Below are positions 17,382 to 27,019 of a stretch of DNA of 64,000 bases, in pieces (the stretch's first letter is position 1; each line of letters starts with the position of its first letter). Below the pieces are notes generated by a model, which was not told the DNA's origin, did not search any database, and saw nothing but the letters and a program-made list of their open reading frames with translations. This stretch comes from Ilyomonas sp965214235 (GTDB taxonomy: Bacteria; Bacteroidota; Bacteroidia; Chitinophagales; Chitinophagaceae): NCBI GenBank assembly GCA_965214235.1, contig CBDCBH010000003.1, positions 682,001 to 746,000 on the forward strand, written 5' to 3'. Both the position numbers and the translations under genes were made by a program.

Positions 17382-17918
17382 TTAAGCCGATTTGTTTTTG
17401 TTCCTTATTTTTTTATAAATGGTTATAGCGGTCATCAACACAATAATAAAAGCAAGTAAGCCGCCCAAACCCCATACAAGGCTGATGGATTCTTTCACCA
17501 CGGCAAGCATGACGATGGCAATTAAAAAGATAGTCGCTACTTCATTCCAAAGCCGCAATTGCTGTGAAGTGAATTTATAAATGCCTTTGATCTGTTGCTT
17601 AAAAATGATGTGCAGTGAAATAAAATAAAAGTAAAGAAGCACCACAAAAATCAATTTAATAAATAACCATTGCGGAAGCGCATGTAACATGATCCACATC
17701 CAGGGGCCGAAGAGTAAAGTAAGAACAGAAGAAGGTATGGTAATGCCATACCAAAGCCGTTTCATCATAATGGCAAATTGCTTGTGCAAGATCTCTTTTT
17801 CTACGTCACCTTTTTCATTGGCTTCAGTGTTATAAATAAACAACCGCGGCATATAAAACATACCCGCAAACCAGGTAACGATAAAGATGATATGAAGAGC
17901 CTTAATGTAATTGTACAT
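17382..17918 (-). CDS. hemJ: HemJ-like protoporphyrinogen IX oxidase
   Basis: A 178-residue membrane protein with four to five helices. The N-terminal motif KALHIIFIVTWFAGMFYMPRLF is characteristic of the HemJ (UPF0093) family, which oxidises protoporphyrinogen IX late in haem synthesis. It lies downstream of ferrochelatase on the same strand, giving two consecutive steps of the pathway. The leader directly before ATG 17918 contains TCACCATTCAC, a word repeated ahead of thrC. Confidence 0.9.
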   Translation of the reverse strand: MYNYIKALHIIFIVTWFAGMFYMPRLFIYNTEANEKGDVEKEILHKQFAIMMKRLWYGITIPSSVLTLLFGPWMWIMLHALPQWLFIKLIFVVLLYFYFISLHIIFKQQIKGIYKFTSQQLRLWNEVATIFLIAIVMLAVVKESISLVWGLGGLLAFIIVLMTAITIYKKIRNKNKSA

Positions 17919-18026
17919 GAAGTGGGAAGTGAATGGTGAAACGTGAGAGATGAATAAAACAAGTATTGCTTTCGTTACTTCATTCGCCTGCTTTTTTATT
18001 TATTACAATCCTGTTTTAATTTGGAA

Positions 18027-19100
18027 TTAAGAATTTGGTGTAACATAACTCCTTTCACTTATTACTTCTTTCATCTCACTTTTTCTTACCAATGAAACCA
18101 GTGCATTTACCCACAAAGAATTTATATTCAAACAAGGAATTGCTGTAAAGCTTTCGCCACCGGCATTTAAAAAAATATCTCTTCCTTCTATTGCCATTTC
18201 TTCCAGTGTTTCCAGGCAATCGCTGATAAACGCCGGACAAACCACCAATAACTTCTTAACCCCTTCATTGGGCAATTCGGTTAATCGCAAGGCCGTATAA
18301 GGCAACAGCCATTGGTCGCGACCAAGGCGCGATTGAAAGGTTTGCTCCCATTTTTCTTTTGGCAGATGTAATTGCCGGCTCACCAATTCTGCTGTTGTTA
18401 AGGTTTGATGGCGATAACAAAATTGATGCGCGGGAGATGCCACATGACAACAATCTTTCACCCTTAAACAATGCTTGCCCGTCGGGTCGGTTTTTTTTAC
18501 ATGCCGTTCAGGAATGCCATGAAAAGAAAACAGAATTTTATCATAAGGCTCATCAGTGTATGGCTTTATGCTTTGGGCAAGCGCATTCACGTATTCATCA
18601 TCATTATAAAACGGCTCAATTACAGAAAGAGAGAACTTATACTTTTGTTTTTGATGCACTTCTTTCATGTATTCAACTGCCGTTTCGTAACTGCTCATGG
18701 CATAATGCGGATACAAGGGAAAAAGAATAACCTCTTCCAAATGCGGCGCTTGTTTCAACAAACTTTCATAAGCCGCTTCAGGCGTAGGATTGCCATAGCG
18801 CATGGCAATTTCAACCGGCATATCAAAATGCGGTTGCACCGCTTGCTGCAATTGCTTCGTCAATACAATTAATGGTGAACCTTCCTTCGTCCAGATGCTT
18901 TCGTAAGCATGTGCCGACTTCGGTGCTCGAAACGGAACGATGATGCCTTTTATCAATAACAACCGCGCGAGATAAGGAATATCTATCACGCGCTCATCCA
19001 TCAAAAATTCTCTTAAATAGCTGGCTACATCTTTTGTTTTTGTTGAATCGGGCGAGCCGAGATTCATCAGTATAATTCCTTTCTTATTTGTGCTTTGCAT
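18027..19100 (-). CDS. hemH: Ferrochelatase
   Basis: A 357-residue enzyme that inserts Fe2+ into protoporphyrin IX, the last haem step. Family motifs include GIILMNLGSPDS near the start, YPHYAMSSYETA, FSFHGIPERHVKK with the catalytic His, and PAFISDCLETLEEMAIEG. ATG 19100 is the start that best fits the family; ATG 19115 is possible, and one at 19208 is unlikely because it abuts truB. A TATCTTTG word at 19187 down to 19180 could be the -7 element. The hemJ gene follows about 100 bp downstream. Confidence 0.96.
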   Translation of the reverse strand: MQSTNKKGIILMNLGSPDSTKTKDVASYLREFLMDERVIDIPYLARLLLIKGIIVPFRAPKSAHAYESIWTKEGSPLIVLTKQLQQAVQPHFDMPVEIAMRYGNPTPEAAYESLLKQAPHLEEVILFPLYPHYAMSSYETAVEYMKEVHQKQKYKFSLSVIEPFYNDDEYVNALAQSIKPYTDEPYDKILFSFHGIPERHVKKTDPTGKHCLRVKDCCHVASPAHQFCYRHQTLTTAELVSRQLHLPKEKWEQTFQSRLGRDQWLLPYTALRLTELPNEGVKKLLVVCPAFISDCLETLEEMAIEGRDIFLNAGGESFTAIPCLNINSLWVNALVSLVRKSEMKEVISERSYVTPNS

Positions 19101-19131
19101 AGCGTTGTATATCATCTTGCCTTTCTTTTTC

Positions 19132-19148
19132 GCGCAATATATTTGCGC
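19132..19148 (+). promoter_or_regulatory. Palindrome overlapping a putative truB promoter
   Basis: Perfect arms GCGCAA / TTGCGC around TATAT. The centre is part of TATATTTG (19138-19145), which fits the Bacteroidota -7 element, and TTG at 19117-19119 lies 18 bp upstream as a -33 candidate. The site lies in the divergent region between hemH and truB, about 65 bp before the truB ATG. It could be an operator for truB, hemH or both. Confidence 0.5.
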
Positions 19149-19210
19149 AGCAAAAAGAATAGTATTTATAAAAACGTTGCAAAGATAGCCCGCGCACAAA
19201 CACAGCATTC

Positions 19211-19915
19211 ATGAAGCAAAAACCGGTTCATCCTGCGTTAGCCTCTTACTTAGAAGGAGAAATGCTGCTGCTTAACAAACCGCTTCACTGGACATCGTTT
19301 GATGTGGTAAAAAAAATTCGTATTCTCACCGGCATTTCAAAAATCGGTCATGCCGGCACGCTCGATCCTTTAGCAACCGGCTTGCTTATTATTTGCACCG
19401 GAAAATTTACTAAAAAAATTAATGAATATATGGGCATGGAAAAAGAATATACAGGCTCGTTTACTTTGGGTGCTGTTACACCAACGTTTGATAAAGAAAG
19501 CGAGCCCATCAATCAAACAGATATATCGCAGCTTACCGAACAACAAATACACGATGCTACCATTCATTTTACGGGCGATATTCAGCAAGTGCCGCCCATC
19601 CATTCTGCCATTAAAAAAGATGGCAGGCCCGTGTATCTCGCTGCGCGAAAAGGCGAAGCTGTAATGCTGGAACCGCGACCCATAACCATTAAAGAATTTA
19701 CTATTACCAAAACCCATTTGCCCGAAGTGTTTTTTAAAGTGGTGTGCAGCACCGGTACTTACATTCGCAGCCTTGCCAACGACTTTGGTGCATCGCTGAA
19801 CGTGGGCGGTTATTTAAGTTCTTTATGCCGTACCCGCATTGGTAATTTTAGCGTGAACGAGGCGATGAGTGTAGATGAGTTTACCCTAAAAATTCATCAG
19901 CTTACAAGGGGATGA
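19211..19915 (+). CDS. truB: tRNA pseudouridine(55) synthase
   Basis: A 234-residue enzyme that makes pseudouridine 55 in the tRNA T-loop. The catalytic block GHAGTLDPLATGLL contains the nucleophilic Asp, and downstream motifs EYTGSFTLGAVTPTFD and CSTGTYIRSLANDFG are standard for TruB. It is slightly short because it lacks the C-terminal PUA domain of some homologues. ATG 19211 is divergent from hemH. Confidence 0.96.
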   Translation: MKQKPVHPALASYLEGEMLLLNKPLHWTSFDVVKKIRILTGISKIGHAGTLDPLATGLLIICTGKFTKKINEYMGMEKEYTGSFTLGAVTPTFDKESEPINQTDISQLTEQQIHDATIHFTGDIQQVPPIHSAIKKDGRPVYLAARKGEAVMLEPRPITIKEFTITKTHLPEVFFKVVCSTGTYIRSLANDFGASLNVGGYLSSLCRTRIGNFSVNEAMSVDEFTLKIHQLTRG

Positions 19916-19993
19916 TGATGGCTGTTTATCTTTTTAAATAAAAACAACAAAGTGCAGTAAAAACAAAAATGTATGAATGCTTAACTTGCGCTT

Positions 19994-20590
19994 ATGTTCA
20001 CAGGAATTGTAGAAGCTGTTGGCATTGTTTCATCGGTTGAAACAAACGGCACCAATGCCATTTTTTGGATTGAAAGTTCTATGGGCCAGGAATTAAAAAT
20101 TGACCAGAGCATAAGCCACAGCGGCGTGTGTTTAACCGTAGATGCGCTTGGCAACAAAGCTCACCGAGTTACTGCCGTTGCCGAAACCTTATTAAAAACA
20201 AACCTGAATTTGTGGCAAAAACAAACCCTGGTAAATTTAGAAAGATGTATGCAAATGAATGGCAGAATTGACGGGCATATTGTGCAGGGGCATGTAGATG
20301 CAACAGCCGTTTGCACCTATGTTAAAAACCTGAACGGAAGCTGGGAATATCGTTTTGTATTTGAAGAGCAATTTGCTTCGTTATTAATTGAGAAAGGCTC
20401 TGTTTGCGTAAACGGCATCAGCCTTACAGCTTATAATGTTAGTAAAAACGAATTTACTGTTTCCATCATTCCTTATACTTACGAATATACCAATATAAAA
20501 GAAGTAAAAAAAGATAGTGTGGTGAATATTGAGTGGGACATGATTGGCAAGTATATCAACCGCATTTATTTGCTTCAGCAAAACCCATAA
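19994..20590 (+). CDS. ribE: Riboflavin synthase (alpha subunit)
   Basis: A 198-residue enzyme that dismutates two 6,7-dimethyl-8-ribityllumazines to riboflavin. The MFTGIVEAVG start, two homologous lumazine-binding halves, the motif SHSGVCLTVD and the second-half GSVCVNGISLT are diagnostic, with HIVQGHVD between them. Starts at ATG 19994. The GT2 gene begins 3 bp after its stop. Confidence 0.97.
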   Translation: MFTGIVEAVGIVSSVETNGTNAIFWIESSMGQELKIDQSISHSGVCLTVDALGNKAHRVTAVAETLLKTNLNLWQKQTLVNLERCMQMNGRIDGHIVQGHVDATAVCTYVKNLNGSWEYRFVFEEQFASLLIEKGSVCVNGISLTAYNVSKNEFTVSIIPYTYEYTNIKEVKKDSVVNIEWDMIGKYINRIYLLQQNP

Positions 20591-20593
20591 ACA

Positions 20594-21613
20594 TTGATCA
20601 CTTATCCTTCGGTTGCCATCGTAATATTAAACTGGAACGGCAGGTTTTTTTTAGAAAAGCTGTTGCCTGCATTGCAGCATCTTACCTACCCCAATTATTC
20701 TGTTTATATTATTGATAACAACAGTGCAGATGATTCTGTTACATTTATAAATGCTTCATTTCCTTCGGTAAAAACAATTGTATTAGACAATAACTATGGT
20801 TTTGCCATTGGTTATAACAAAGGTTTCTGGGAAATAAAAGAACCTTTTTATGTAATGATGAATTCAGATATTGAAGTAGAACCGAACTTTATTGAACCTT
20901 TGATGAACATGATGCAAAGCGATGATCGCATCGCGGTTTGCCAACCCAAAATCCGTTCGCTTACCAACAAACAAATGTTTGAACATGCCGGCGCTGCGGG
21001 CGGCATGATTGACAGGTTAGGGTACCCGTTTTGCCGGGGAAGAATTTTTGATACCGTAGAAGAAGATAACGGTCAGTATAACGAACCGATGCAAGCTTTT
21101 TGGGCAAGCGGAACGTGTTGTTTAATCAGAAGAAAAGCTTATTGGCAAGTTGGCGGCATGTATGGTTTTTATTTTATGCACATGGAAGAAATTGATTTGT
21201 GCTGGCGGTTGCATACGGCTGATTATAAAATTATGTATTGCCCGCAATCGCTCATTTATCATTTGGGTGGCGGCTCGTTGCCGTATCAATCGCCACGCAA
21301 AACCTACTTTAATTTTCGGAATAATATTATTATGTGCTGGCGCAATTCGCCGCAGTGGGTAAAGCTTTGGTTACTGCCTTTGCGGATGATGATGGATGCG
21401 GCGGCAGCTTTTCAATTTTTGGTGCAAAAACAAACTCCGCATTCCCTTGCTGTTATAAAAGCCTACCGCGATTTTTTTAAATGGATGTTTTCGTACGAGT
21501 GGGATTGCCCGAAGCAAAAGCTATCGCTGCGAAAAGCGGCTGGTGCTGCGGCTTTCAGTGTGGTTTGGAAATATTTTGTAAGAAAAAAGAAGACCTACAA
21601 AGAAATGGTTTGA
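20594..21613 (+). CDS. Family 2 glycosyltransferase
   Basis: A 339-residue GT2 enzyme of the rhamnosyltransferase/WbbL type. The Rossmann start VAIVILNWNG, DNNSADDS, MNSDIEVEP (DxD-like sugar-nucleotide site), FWASGTCCLIRRKAYWQVGG and HMEEIDLCWRL are typical, followed by a C-terminal amphipathic region. The reading frame has no suitable ATG near the start, so TTG 20594 is used; it lies 3 bp after ribE and may depend on translational coupling. The acceptor sugar is unknown. Confidence 0.9.
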   Translation: MITYPSVAIVILNWNGRFFLEKLLPALQHLTYPNYSVYIIDNNSADDSVTFINASFPSVKTIVLDNNYGFAIGYNKGFWEIKEPFYVMMNSDIEVEPNFIEPLMNMMQSDDRIAVCQPKIRSLTNKQMFEHAGAAGGMIDRLGYPFCRGRIFDTVEEDNGQYNEPMQAFWASGTCCLIRRKAYWQVGGMYGFYFMHMEEIDLCWRLHTADYKIMYCPQSLIYHLGGGSLPYQSPRKTYFNFRNNIIMCWRNSPQWVKLWLLPLRMMMDAAAAFQFLVQKQTPHSLAVIKAYRDFFKWMFSYEWDCPKQKLSLRKAAGAAAFSVVWKYFVRKKKTYKEMV

Positions 21614-21696
21614 ACCGTGATTGATAGACTATGTAAGAAGAGTTACATAAAGATAAAACGATGATGTGCGGATAGTAATAAATTACGGGCAAAAAC

Positions 21697-21738
21697 AAAA
21701 GGCTGCAAAAACAAAGGTTTGTTTTTGCAGCCTTTTTT
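21697..21738. terminator. Bidirectional terminator between the GT2 and DksA-like genes
   Basis: A 19-bp perfect inverted repeat (arms 21697-21715 and 21718-21736, core GGCTGC / GCAGCC) with a 2-nt loop. It is flanked by A-rich and T-rich ends, so it can stop both convergent transcripts. Confidence 0.85.
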
Positions 21739-21755
21739 AAAAAAGTAAAGTCAAA

Positions 21756-22646
21756 TTATTCAGTACCTGGTTTTACCAAACCTAATTTCGCTTCCAAACT
21801 CAACGTAGCATGTGGCACAGCGCGCAAACGGGCTTTGTCAATCAGTTTGCCGGTAACGCGGCAAATACCGTAGGTTTTGTTTTCAATACGAATCAGGGCT
21901 TTTTCCAAATGATCAATGTACGTGATCTGGCGGCTTGCCATCTGGCTTAGCTGTTCGCGTTCCATGCTCATGCTGCCGTCTTCCATTGTCATGTAACGGT
22001 TATCGCCCTCGTCTCCGCCCATATCATCTCTACGGGTAATCAACCCCTGCAAATAAGCAAGCTCTTTTTTAGCGGCATCTAATTTTTTATTAATCAGCTC
22101 TCTAAAATCATTCAGTTCATTATCGTTATATCTCACCAAAGGCGCATTCCCTTTTCCGTTGGGAGCGGCTTGCCTTTGGTCTAACGTTTTATATTCAGGC
22201 TGATAAGGAACCGATGTTTTGATAGTGGTTTTCGGCATTTTAAATTCTGTAGGTAACGCGGCTTTTTTAGGCGCTTTTCCTGCTGTTTCCACTTCTTTCT
22301 TTGCTGCCGGCCTGGTTTCCTTTTTTGCAACAGGTTCGCTTTTTTTAGGTGCCGGTTTTACTTCTTCTTTCTTTATCTTCTCTTCTCTAACGGGTGCTTT
22401 CTTCGTCATCTGCTTTCTGCTTATAGGTGTTTTCAATGGTAATGTTTTCTTTTGAGGAGCCGCTGCTTTTTTAGCAACAGCTTTTGTTTTTACTTTCTTT
22501 ACGGCAGCAGTTTTGGAAGAAGGTTGGGCTGAATGCGTAGCTTTTTTGGGGGCAACTTTTACAGCAGGCCTTGCAGATGCTGCTTTTTTAGCAGTTTTAA
22601 TAGTAGTTGTAGCCCTCTTTTTAGGCGCTGCTTTTTTTACGGCCAT
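21756..22646 (-). CDS. DksA/TraR-like protein with histone-H1-like Lys/Ala tail
   Basis: A 296-residue two-part protein. Residues 1-135 are a low-complexity Lys/Ala/Pro region resembling histone H1-like or AlgP tails. Residues 170-296 are a DksA/TraR coiled-coil and zinc-finger-type domain (FRELINKKLDAAKKELAYLQ ... ENKTYGICRVTGKLIDKARL). The zinc-site Cys residues are mostly lost: Cys262 remains, but the partners are Thr265 and Ser283. DksA proteins bind RNA polymerase and modulate transcription; this one probably also binds nucleic acid through its tail. It lies 8 bp after ileS, a common pairing in this phylum. Confidence 0.85.
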   Translation of the reverse strand: MAVKKAAPKKRATTTIKTAKKAASARPAVKVAPKKATHSAQPSSKTAAVKKVKTKAVAKKAAAPQKKTLPLKTPISRKQMTKKAPVREEKIKKEEVKPAPKKSEPVAKKETRPAAKKEVETAGKAPKKAALPTEFKMPKTTIKTSVPYQPEYKTLDQRQAAPNGKGNAPLVRYNDNELNDFRELINKKLDAAKKELAYLQGLITRRDDMGGDEGDNRYMTMEDGSMSMEREQLSQMASRQITYIDHLEKALIRIENKTYGICRVTGKLIDKARLRAVPHATLSLEAKLGLVKPGTE

Positions 22647-22653
22647 ACAATTG

Positions 22654-25600
22654 TTATTTTTTGATTAAACTGATTTTTACCGGAGTATCGTTAATTTCAA
22701 TTTCAGTTCCTCCACTTGGTAAGGGCACCCAATTGATAGAATCGGCTAAAATTTCGGCGCAAATATAGTTTTTAAATTGATTGATAGATTTTCTTAATTT
22801 TTCGTTGTTTTCTATCTCTACCGCAATCCGGTCGGTTACGTAAAAATCGTTCTCTTTCCGCAGGTTTTGCACACGGTTTACAAATTCTCTTGCATCGCCT
22901 TCTCCCCTTAATTCTTCAGTTAATTCAATATCCAACGCAACCGTTAATAACCCTTTGCTTGCCACACTCCAGCCCGGAATATCCTCGGCAACAATTTCAA
23001 CTTCCGAATGTAAAATTGTATAATCCTGGTTGTTGATAGTTAACGCAATACTTCCTTCTTTCTCTAACCTGCTAATTTGTAATTGATCTAAACCCGTTAG
23101 TAAAGAAGCTGCACTTTTCATATTCGCGCCCAGTTTCGCGCCTAATTTTTTAAAGTTGGGTTTGATGGTTTTGTGTACCAAACCATTGGTATTGGTGATG
23201 TATTCAACCAATTTGATATTCACTTCCGACTTGATTAAATCTTCCACTTTTTGCAGTTGAAATTTCATATCGGCATTCAATATCGGCACCAATATCTTTT
23301 GCAACGGCTGCCTTACTTTAATGTTTACTTTTTTCCGAAGCGATAACACGAGCGAACAAATATCCTGCGCTAATTGCATCCGTTCTTCCAATTCCCTGTT
23401 GATGGCAGAAATATTTACAACCGGAAAATTGGCATGATGCACTGAAGCGTAGTTTTCTTTTTTGGTTACTTCGTTGAGCTGATTATAAACCGCATCGCTA
23501 AAAAACGGCGAGATGGGAGCCATTAATTTGGTAAGTGTTACCAAACATTCATACAAGGTTTGATACGCGCATATTTTATCGTGCTCATAATCGCCTTTCC
23601 AAAAGCGGCGGCGGCACAAACGCACATACCAGTTGCTCAACTGTTCATCTACAAACTCTTCAAGGGCTCTGCCCGCAATGGTCGGCTCATAATCGTTCAT
23701 TGCGGCCGTTACTTTTTGCACCAATGTGTTTAAGGCTGATAAAATCCAGCGGTCAATTTCCGGTCTTTCTTTTAATGCAATATTGTCTTCAGAAAAAGAA
23801 AAGCCGTCCACGTTGGCATACAAAGCAAAAAACTGGTAGATGTTATACAAGGTTCCAAAAAACTTGCGCTGCACTTCCTGGATGCCTTGCACATTGAATT
23901 TTAAATTATCCCACGGCGATGCGTTGGTAATTAAATACCATCTTGTGGCATCGGCGCCAAATGTATTAATGGTTTCAAAAGGATTTACCACATTACCCAA
24001 ACGCTTGCTCATTTTATCGCCGTTCTTATCTAACACCAACCCGTTTGAGACAACTGTTTTGTAAGCCACGCTATCAAACAACATTACGGCTAACGCATGA
24101 AGCGTATAAAACCAGCCGCGCGTTTGGTCAACGCCTTCCGCAATAAAATCGGCAGGAAAAGCTTTGTTTTTATCAATGGCATCTTTGTTTTCAAACGGAT
24201 AATGCAACTGCGCATACGGCATGGCGCCGCTATCAAACCAAACATCAATAAGATCGGGAACTCTTCTCATTGGTCGATTTTGACTATCAACCAGAGTTAA
24301 ATAATCAACATACGGTTTATGTAAGTCAAAGACATCGAACGCATCTTCTTCTGGCAGTAAATCTTCACTACTACTTGTGGCATATTCTCGAGTTGGGTCA
24401 TCATCTAAGTATTTTACCTTAAACTTTTTTGGTTCTTTAATAGGATTGATTAATTCAATTCCAATTAAAATAGCTTTATCTATTTCATCCGATAATTCAG
24501 CAATAGATCCAATGCACTTTTCTTCTCCACCGTCTTTTTTGTCAAGAAATACCCAATTATTTTCCGACTCCTTTACTAAAGTTCTCCAAACCGGCAACGG
24601 TGTTCCCCAGTAGCGGCTGCGGCTCAGGTTCCAGTCCACCATGTTTTCCAGCCAGTTGCCAAACCGGCCTTCGCCGGTGCTTTTGGGTTTCCAGTTGATG
24701 GTTTTGTTTAGCTCCACCATGCGGTCTTTGCAAGCTGTAGTTTTAATAAACCAGGCATCAAGCGGATAATACAAAACCGGCTTATCGGTGCGCCAGCAAT
24801 GCGGATAACTGTGTTCGTATTTTTCAACTTTAAAAGCGCGGTTTTCTTTTTTTAATTTTACACAGATGTCAACATTTACATCTACATAATTCGGGTCGTT
24901 CGTATAATCTTTCACATAACGGTTGCTGAATTCGCCAAGCCCATCTACAAATTTTCCCTGGCGGTCAACCATCGTTAAAATGCCGATGTTATTTTTTTTG
25001 CCAACCTTAAAATCATCCGCACCAAACGCAGGCGCAGTATGAACAATGCCAGTTCCGTCTTCGGTAGTTACAAAATCGCCGAGGATGATGCGGAAAGGAT
25101 CGCCACCGCTTTTTTGCGGAGCGTTCGCTTCATAAGGAAGCAGTTGTTCGTAGCGACATTCTTCTATTTCCTGTCCAGTGAACTTAGCTAATACTTGCGA
25201 AGGAACCTTTTTCTCCCCTTTATAATTATTGAAGCCATCATGTAATGCAGTTAATACGTTCGTTTCTAAATCAAAATATTCAAATGTTAAGTTTGCAGCT
25301 AACACTACATGCACCGGTAGATGTGTGTACGGATTGAAGGTTTTTACCAACACATATTCAATATTGCTTCCTACCGTTAAGGCAAGATTAGAAGGCAATG
25401 TCCACGGTGTCGTCGTCCAAGCAAGAAAAAAGATGTCAGATGAAAAATCATTGTCTATTGAATCGAATAAAAACTGTGATGTTTCGTTTCGAACTGCCTT
25501 AAACATCGCCACGCAGCTCGTATCTTTTACATCGCGATAGCAGCCCGGCTGGTTCAATTCGTGCGAACTTAAACCGGTTCCGGCAGCGGGTGAATAAGGC

Positions 25601-26142
25601 TGAATGCTCACGCTTTCATAAAGCAATCCTTTGTTATGCAACTCTTTCAACAGCCACCAAAGCGATTCAATGTATTCATTGGTAAAAGTGATGTAAGGAT
25701 TGTTTAAATCAACCCAATAACCCATTTTGGTAGTTAAATCGTCCCATTCCCGCTTATAACGCAACACCGCTTCGCGGCACTTGGCATTGTATTCTTCAAC
25801 CGAAATTTTTTTTCCAATGTCTTCTTTTGTAATTCCCAATTCTTTTTCAACGCCCAACTCAACCGGCAAGCCATGCGTATCCCAGCCGCCTTTGCGTTTT
25901 ACCTGGAAGCCTTGCATAGTTTTATATCGGCACACCAAATCCTTTAACGTGCGTGAAATAACATGATGAATGCCGGGCATACCGTTAGCGCTGGGCGGAC
26001 CTTCGTAAAAAACAAATGGCTCTGCTCCATCGCGCAGCGAAACGCTTTTTTCAAAAGCTTGTTCCACCTTCCATTTCTCCAGTATTTCCTGCTCAATTGC
26101 CGGAAGATGCAGCCCTGAAAACTCTTTGTATTTTATAGCCAT
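22654..26142 (-). CDS. ileS: Isoleucyl-tRNA synthetase
   Basis: A 1162-residue class I synthetase. The HIGH-type motif is in NGMPGIHHVISR, the KMSKS-type motif is GDKMSKRLGN, and editing-domain blocks such as TTPWTLPSNLAL and EDGTGIVHTAPAFG are present, as is WFDSGAMPYAQ. An Asp/Glu-rich stretch before DLHKPYVDYLT seems longer than usual. ATG 26142 gives the standard N-terminus. A TAACTTTG word at 26181 down to 26174 may be the -7 element. The DksA-like gene follows in the same direction. Confidence 0.98.
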   Translation of the reverse strand: MAIKYKEFSGLHLPAIEQEILEKWKVEQAFEKSVSLRDGAEPFVFYEGPPSANGMPGIHHVISRTLKDLVCRYKTMQGFQVKRKGGWDTHGLPVELGVEKELGITKEDIGKKISVEEYNAKCREAVLRYKREWDDLTTKMGYWVDLNNPYITFTNEYIESLWWLLKELHNKGLLYESVSIQPYSPAAGTGLSSHELNQPGCYRDVKDTSCVAMFKAVRNETSQFLFDSIDNDFSSDIFFLAWTTTPWTLPSNLALTVGSNIEYVLVKTFNPYTHLPVHVVLAANLTFEYFDLETNVLTALHDGFNNYKGEKKVPSQVLAKFTGQEIEECRYEQLLPYEANAPQKSGGDPFRIILGDFVTTEDGTGIVHTAPAFGADDFKVGKKNNIGILTMVDRQGKFVDGLGEFSNRYVKDYTNDPNYVDVNVDICVKLKKENRAFKVEKYEHSYPHCWRTDKPVLYYPLDAWFIKTTACKDRMVELNKTINWKPKSTGEGRFGNWLENMVDWNLSRSRYWGTPLPVWRTLVKESENNWVFLDKKDGGEEKCIGSIAELSDEIDKAILIGIELINPIKEPKKFKVKYLDDDPTREYATSSSEDLLPEEDAFDVFDLHKPYVDYLTLVDSQNRPMRRVPDLIDVWFDSGAMPYAQLHYPFENKDAIDKNKAFPADFIAEGVDQTRGWFYTLHALAVMLFDSVAYKTVVSNGLVLDKNGDKMSKRLGNVVNPFETINTFGADATRWYLITNASPWDNLKFNVQGIQEVQRKFFGTLYNIYQFFALYANVDGFSFSEDNIALKERPEIDRWILSALNTLVQKVTAAMNDYEPTIAGRALEEFVDEQLSNWYVRLCRRRFWKGDYEHDKICAYQTLYECLVTLTKLMAPISPFFSDAVYNQLNEVTKKENYASVHHANFPVVNISAINRELEERMQLAQDICSLVLSLRKKVNIKVRQPLQKILVPILNADMKFQLQKVEDLIKSEVNIKLVEYITNTNGLVHKTIKPNFKKLGAKLGANMKSAASLLTGLDQLQISRLEKEGSIALTINNQDYTILHSEVEIVAEDIPGWSVASKGLLTVALDIELTEELRGEGDAREFVNRVQNLRKENDFYVTDRIAVEIENNEKLRKSINQFKNYICAEILADSINWVPLPSGGTEIEINDTPVKISLIKK

Positions 26143-26315
26143 GCAACTGTAAGTGTGCTTTTATAAAAGGTTGCAAAGTTAATTAAAATAGAGCAGGTAA
26201 ATAAGCGAGGCTTCGCTTACTAAATTCGGCATATAATAACATAATTACACCATTGGCTGCAAAACAATCTCATTATAAAATTGCTAACCGCTTCTTTTTC
26301 TAATCCAAAATATTT

Positions 26316-26323
26316 TACATTTG
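26316..26323 (+). promoter_or_regulatory. Putative -7 promoter element for tRNA-His
   Basis: TACATTTG matches the Bacteroidota -7 consensus TAnnTTTG and ends 15 bp before the tRNA 5' end. No clear -33 TTTG is seen at the expected distance, so the call rests on the -7 word and its position. Confidence 0.5.
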
Positions 26324-26338
26324 CAGCCCGGTAATACG

Positions 26339-26412
<74 letters not shown>

Positions 26413-26413
26413 C

Positions 26414-26457
26414 AAAACAAAGCCTTGTAAATGCAAAATTTGCAAGGCTTTGTTTTT
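26414..26457 (+). terminator. Rho-independent terminator after tRNA-His
   Basis: A perfect 14-bp stem (AAAACAAAGCCTTG / CAAGGCTTTGTTTT) with a 15-nt loop, ending in a T-run. It begins directly after the tRNA and ends 11 bp before the next gene. Confidence 0.85.
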
Positions 26458-26467
26458 GATTCACTTT

Positions 26468-27019
26468 ATGAAACTAACATCTTTTGTTTATTGGCTTCCT
26501 TTTGTTTTTGCTTTGATTGGCTGGTTAATTGGAAAGTTGACTATTACTGTTTATGTCTCTTTTATTATAAAAAAAAGAGCTCACATCAGCCAGGCTATTG
26601 GCAATTATGCCGCGCAGCAGTTTTCTTTTGATAGTATTGAACAAACCCTTACCGAGCCTGCAACTATTGAAAAAATTTTACCTTTTGCCGAGCAACACAT
26701 TGATGAATTTTTAAGAAAGAAATTGCCTGCCGCAATGCCTGTGCTGGCGATGTTTATCAGCGATAAATTAGTGGCTGAAATGAAAGCTGTTTTTATGAAC
26801 GAGTTGAAAGAATTGTTTCCTGCCATCATTCAACAGTATATCACCAATGTAAAAAAAAATATAGACATCAGTAATATCATTTCAACCAAACTTAATATTA
26901 TTTCTTCCAACGCATTACAATCCCTGTTGAGGAAGCAATTGCGGGTAGTTGAATATGCGTGTGTGGTTACCGGTTTTGTATGTGGTTGTTTCTACATTTC
27001 TTTAACACTGCTTGCCTAA
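26468..27019 (+). CDS. DUF445-like membrane protein
   Basis: A 183-residue protein with an N-terminal membrane helix, a long helical middle (SIEQTLTEPATIEKILPFAEQHIDEFL) and a C-terminal hydrophobic helix (VVEYACVVTGFVCGCFYISL). This helix-rich layout, with an ELR-type motif before the last helix (RKQLRVVEYACVVTGF), resembles DUF445/YheB proteins, whose function is unknown. ATG 26468 lies just after the tRNA terminator; the open frame upstream runs through the tRNA and is not coding. Family assignment is moderate. Confidence 0.7.
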   Translation: MKLTSFVYWLPFVFALIGWLIGKLTITVYVSFIIKKRAHISQAIGNYAAQQFSFDSIEQTLTEPATIEKILPFAEQHIDEFLRKKLPAAMPVLAMFISDKLVAEMKAVFMNELKELFPAIIQQYITNVKKNIDISNIISTKLNIISSNALQSLLRKQLRVVEYACVVTGFVCGCFYISLTLLA

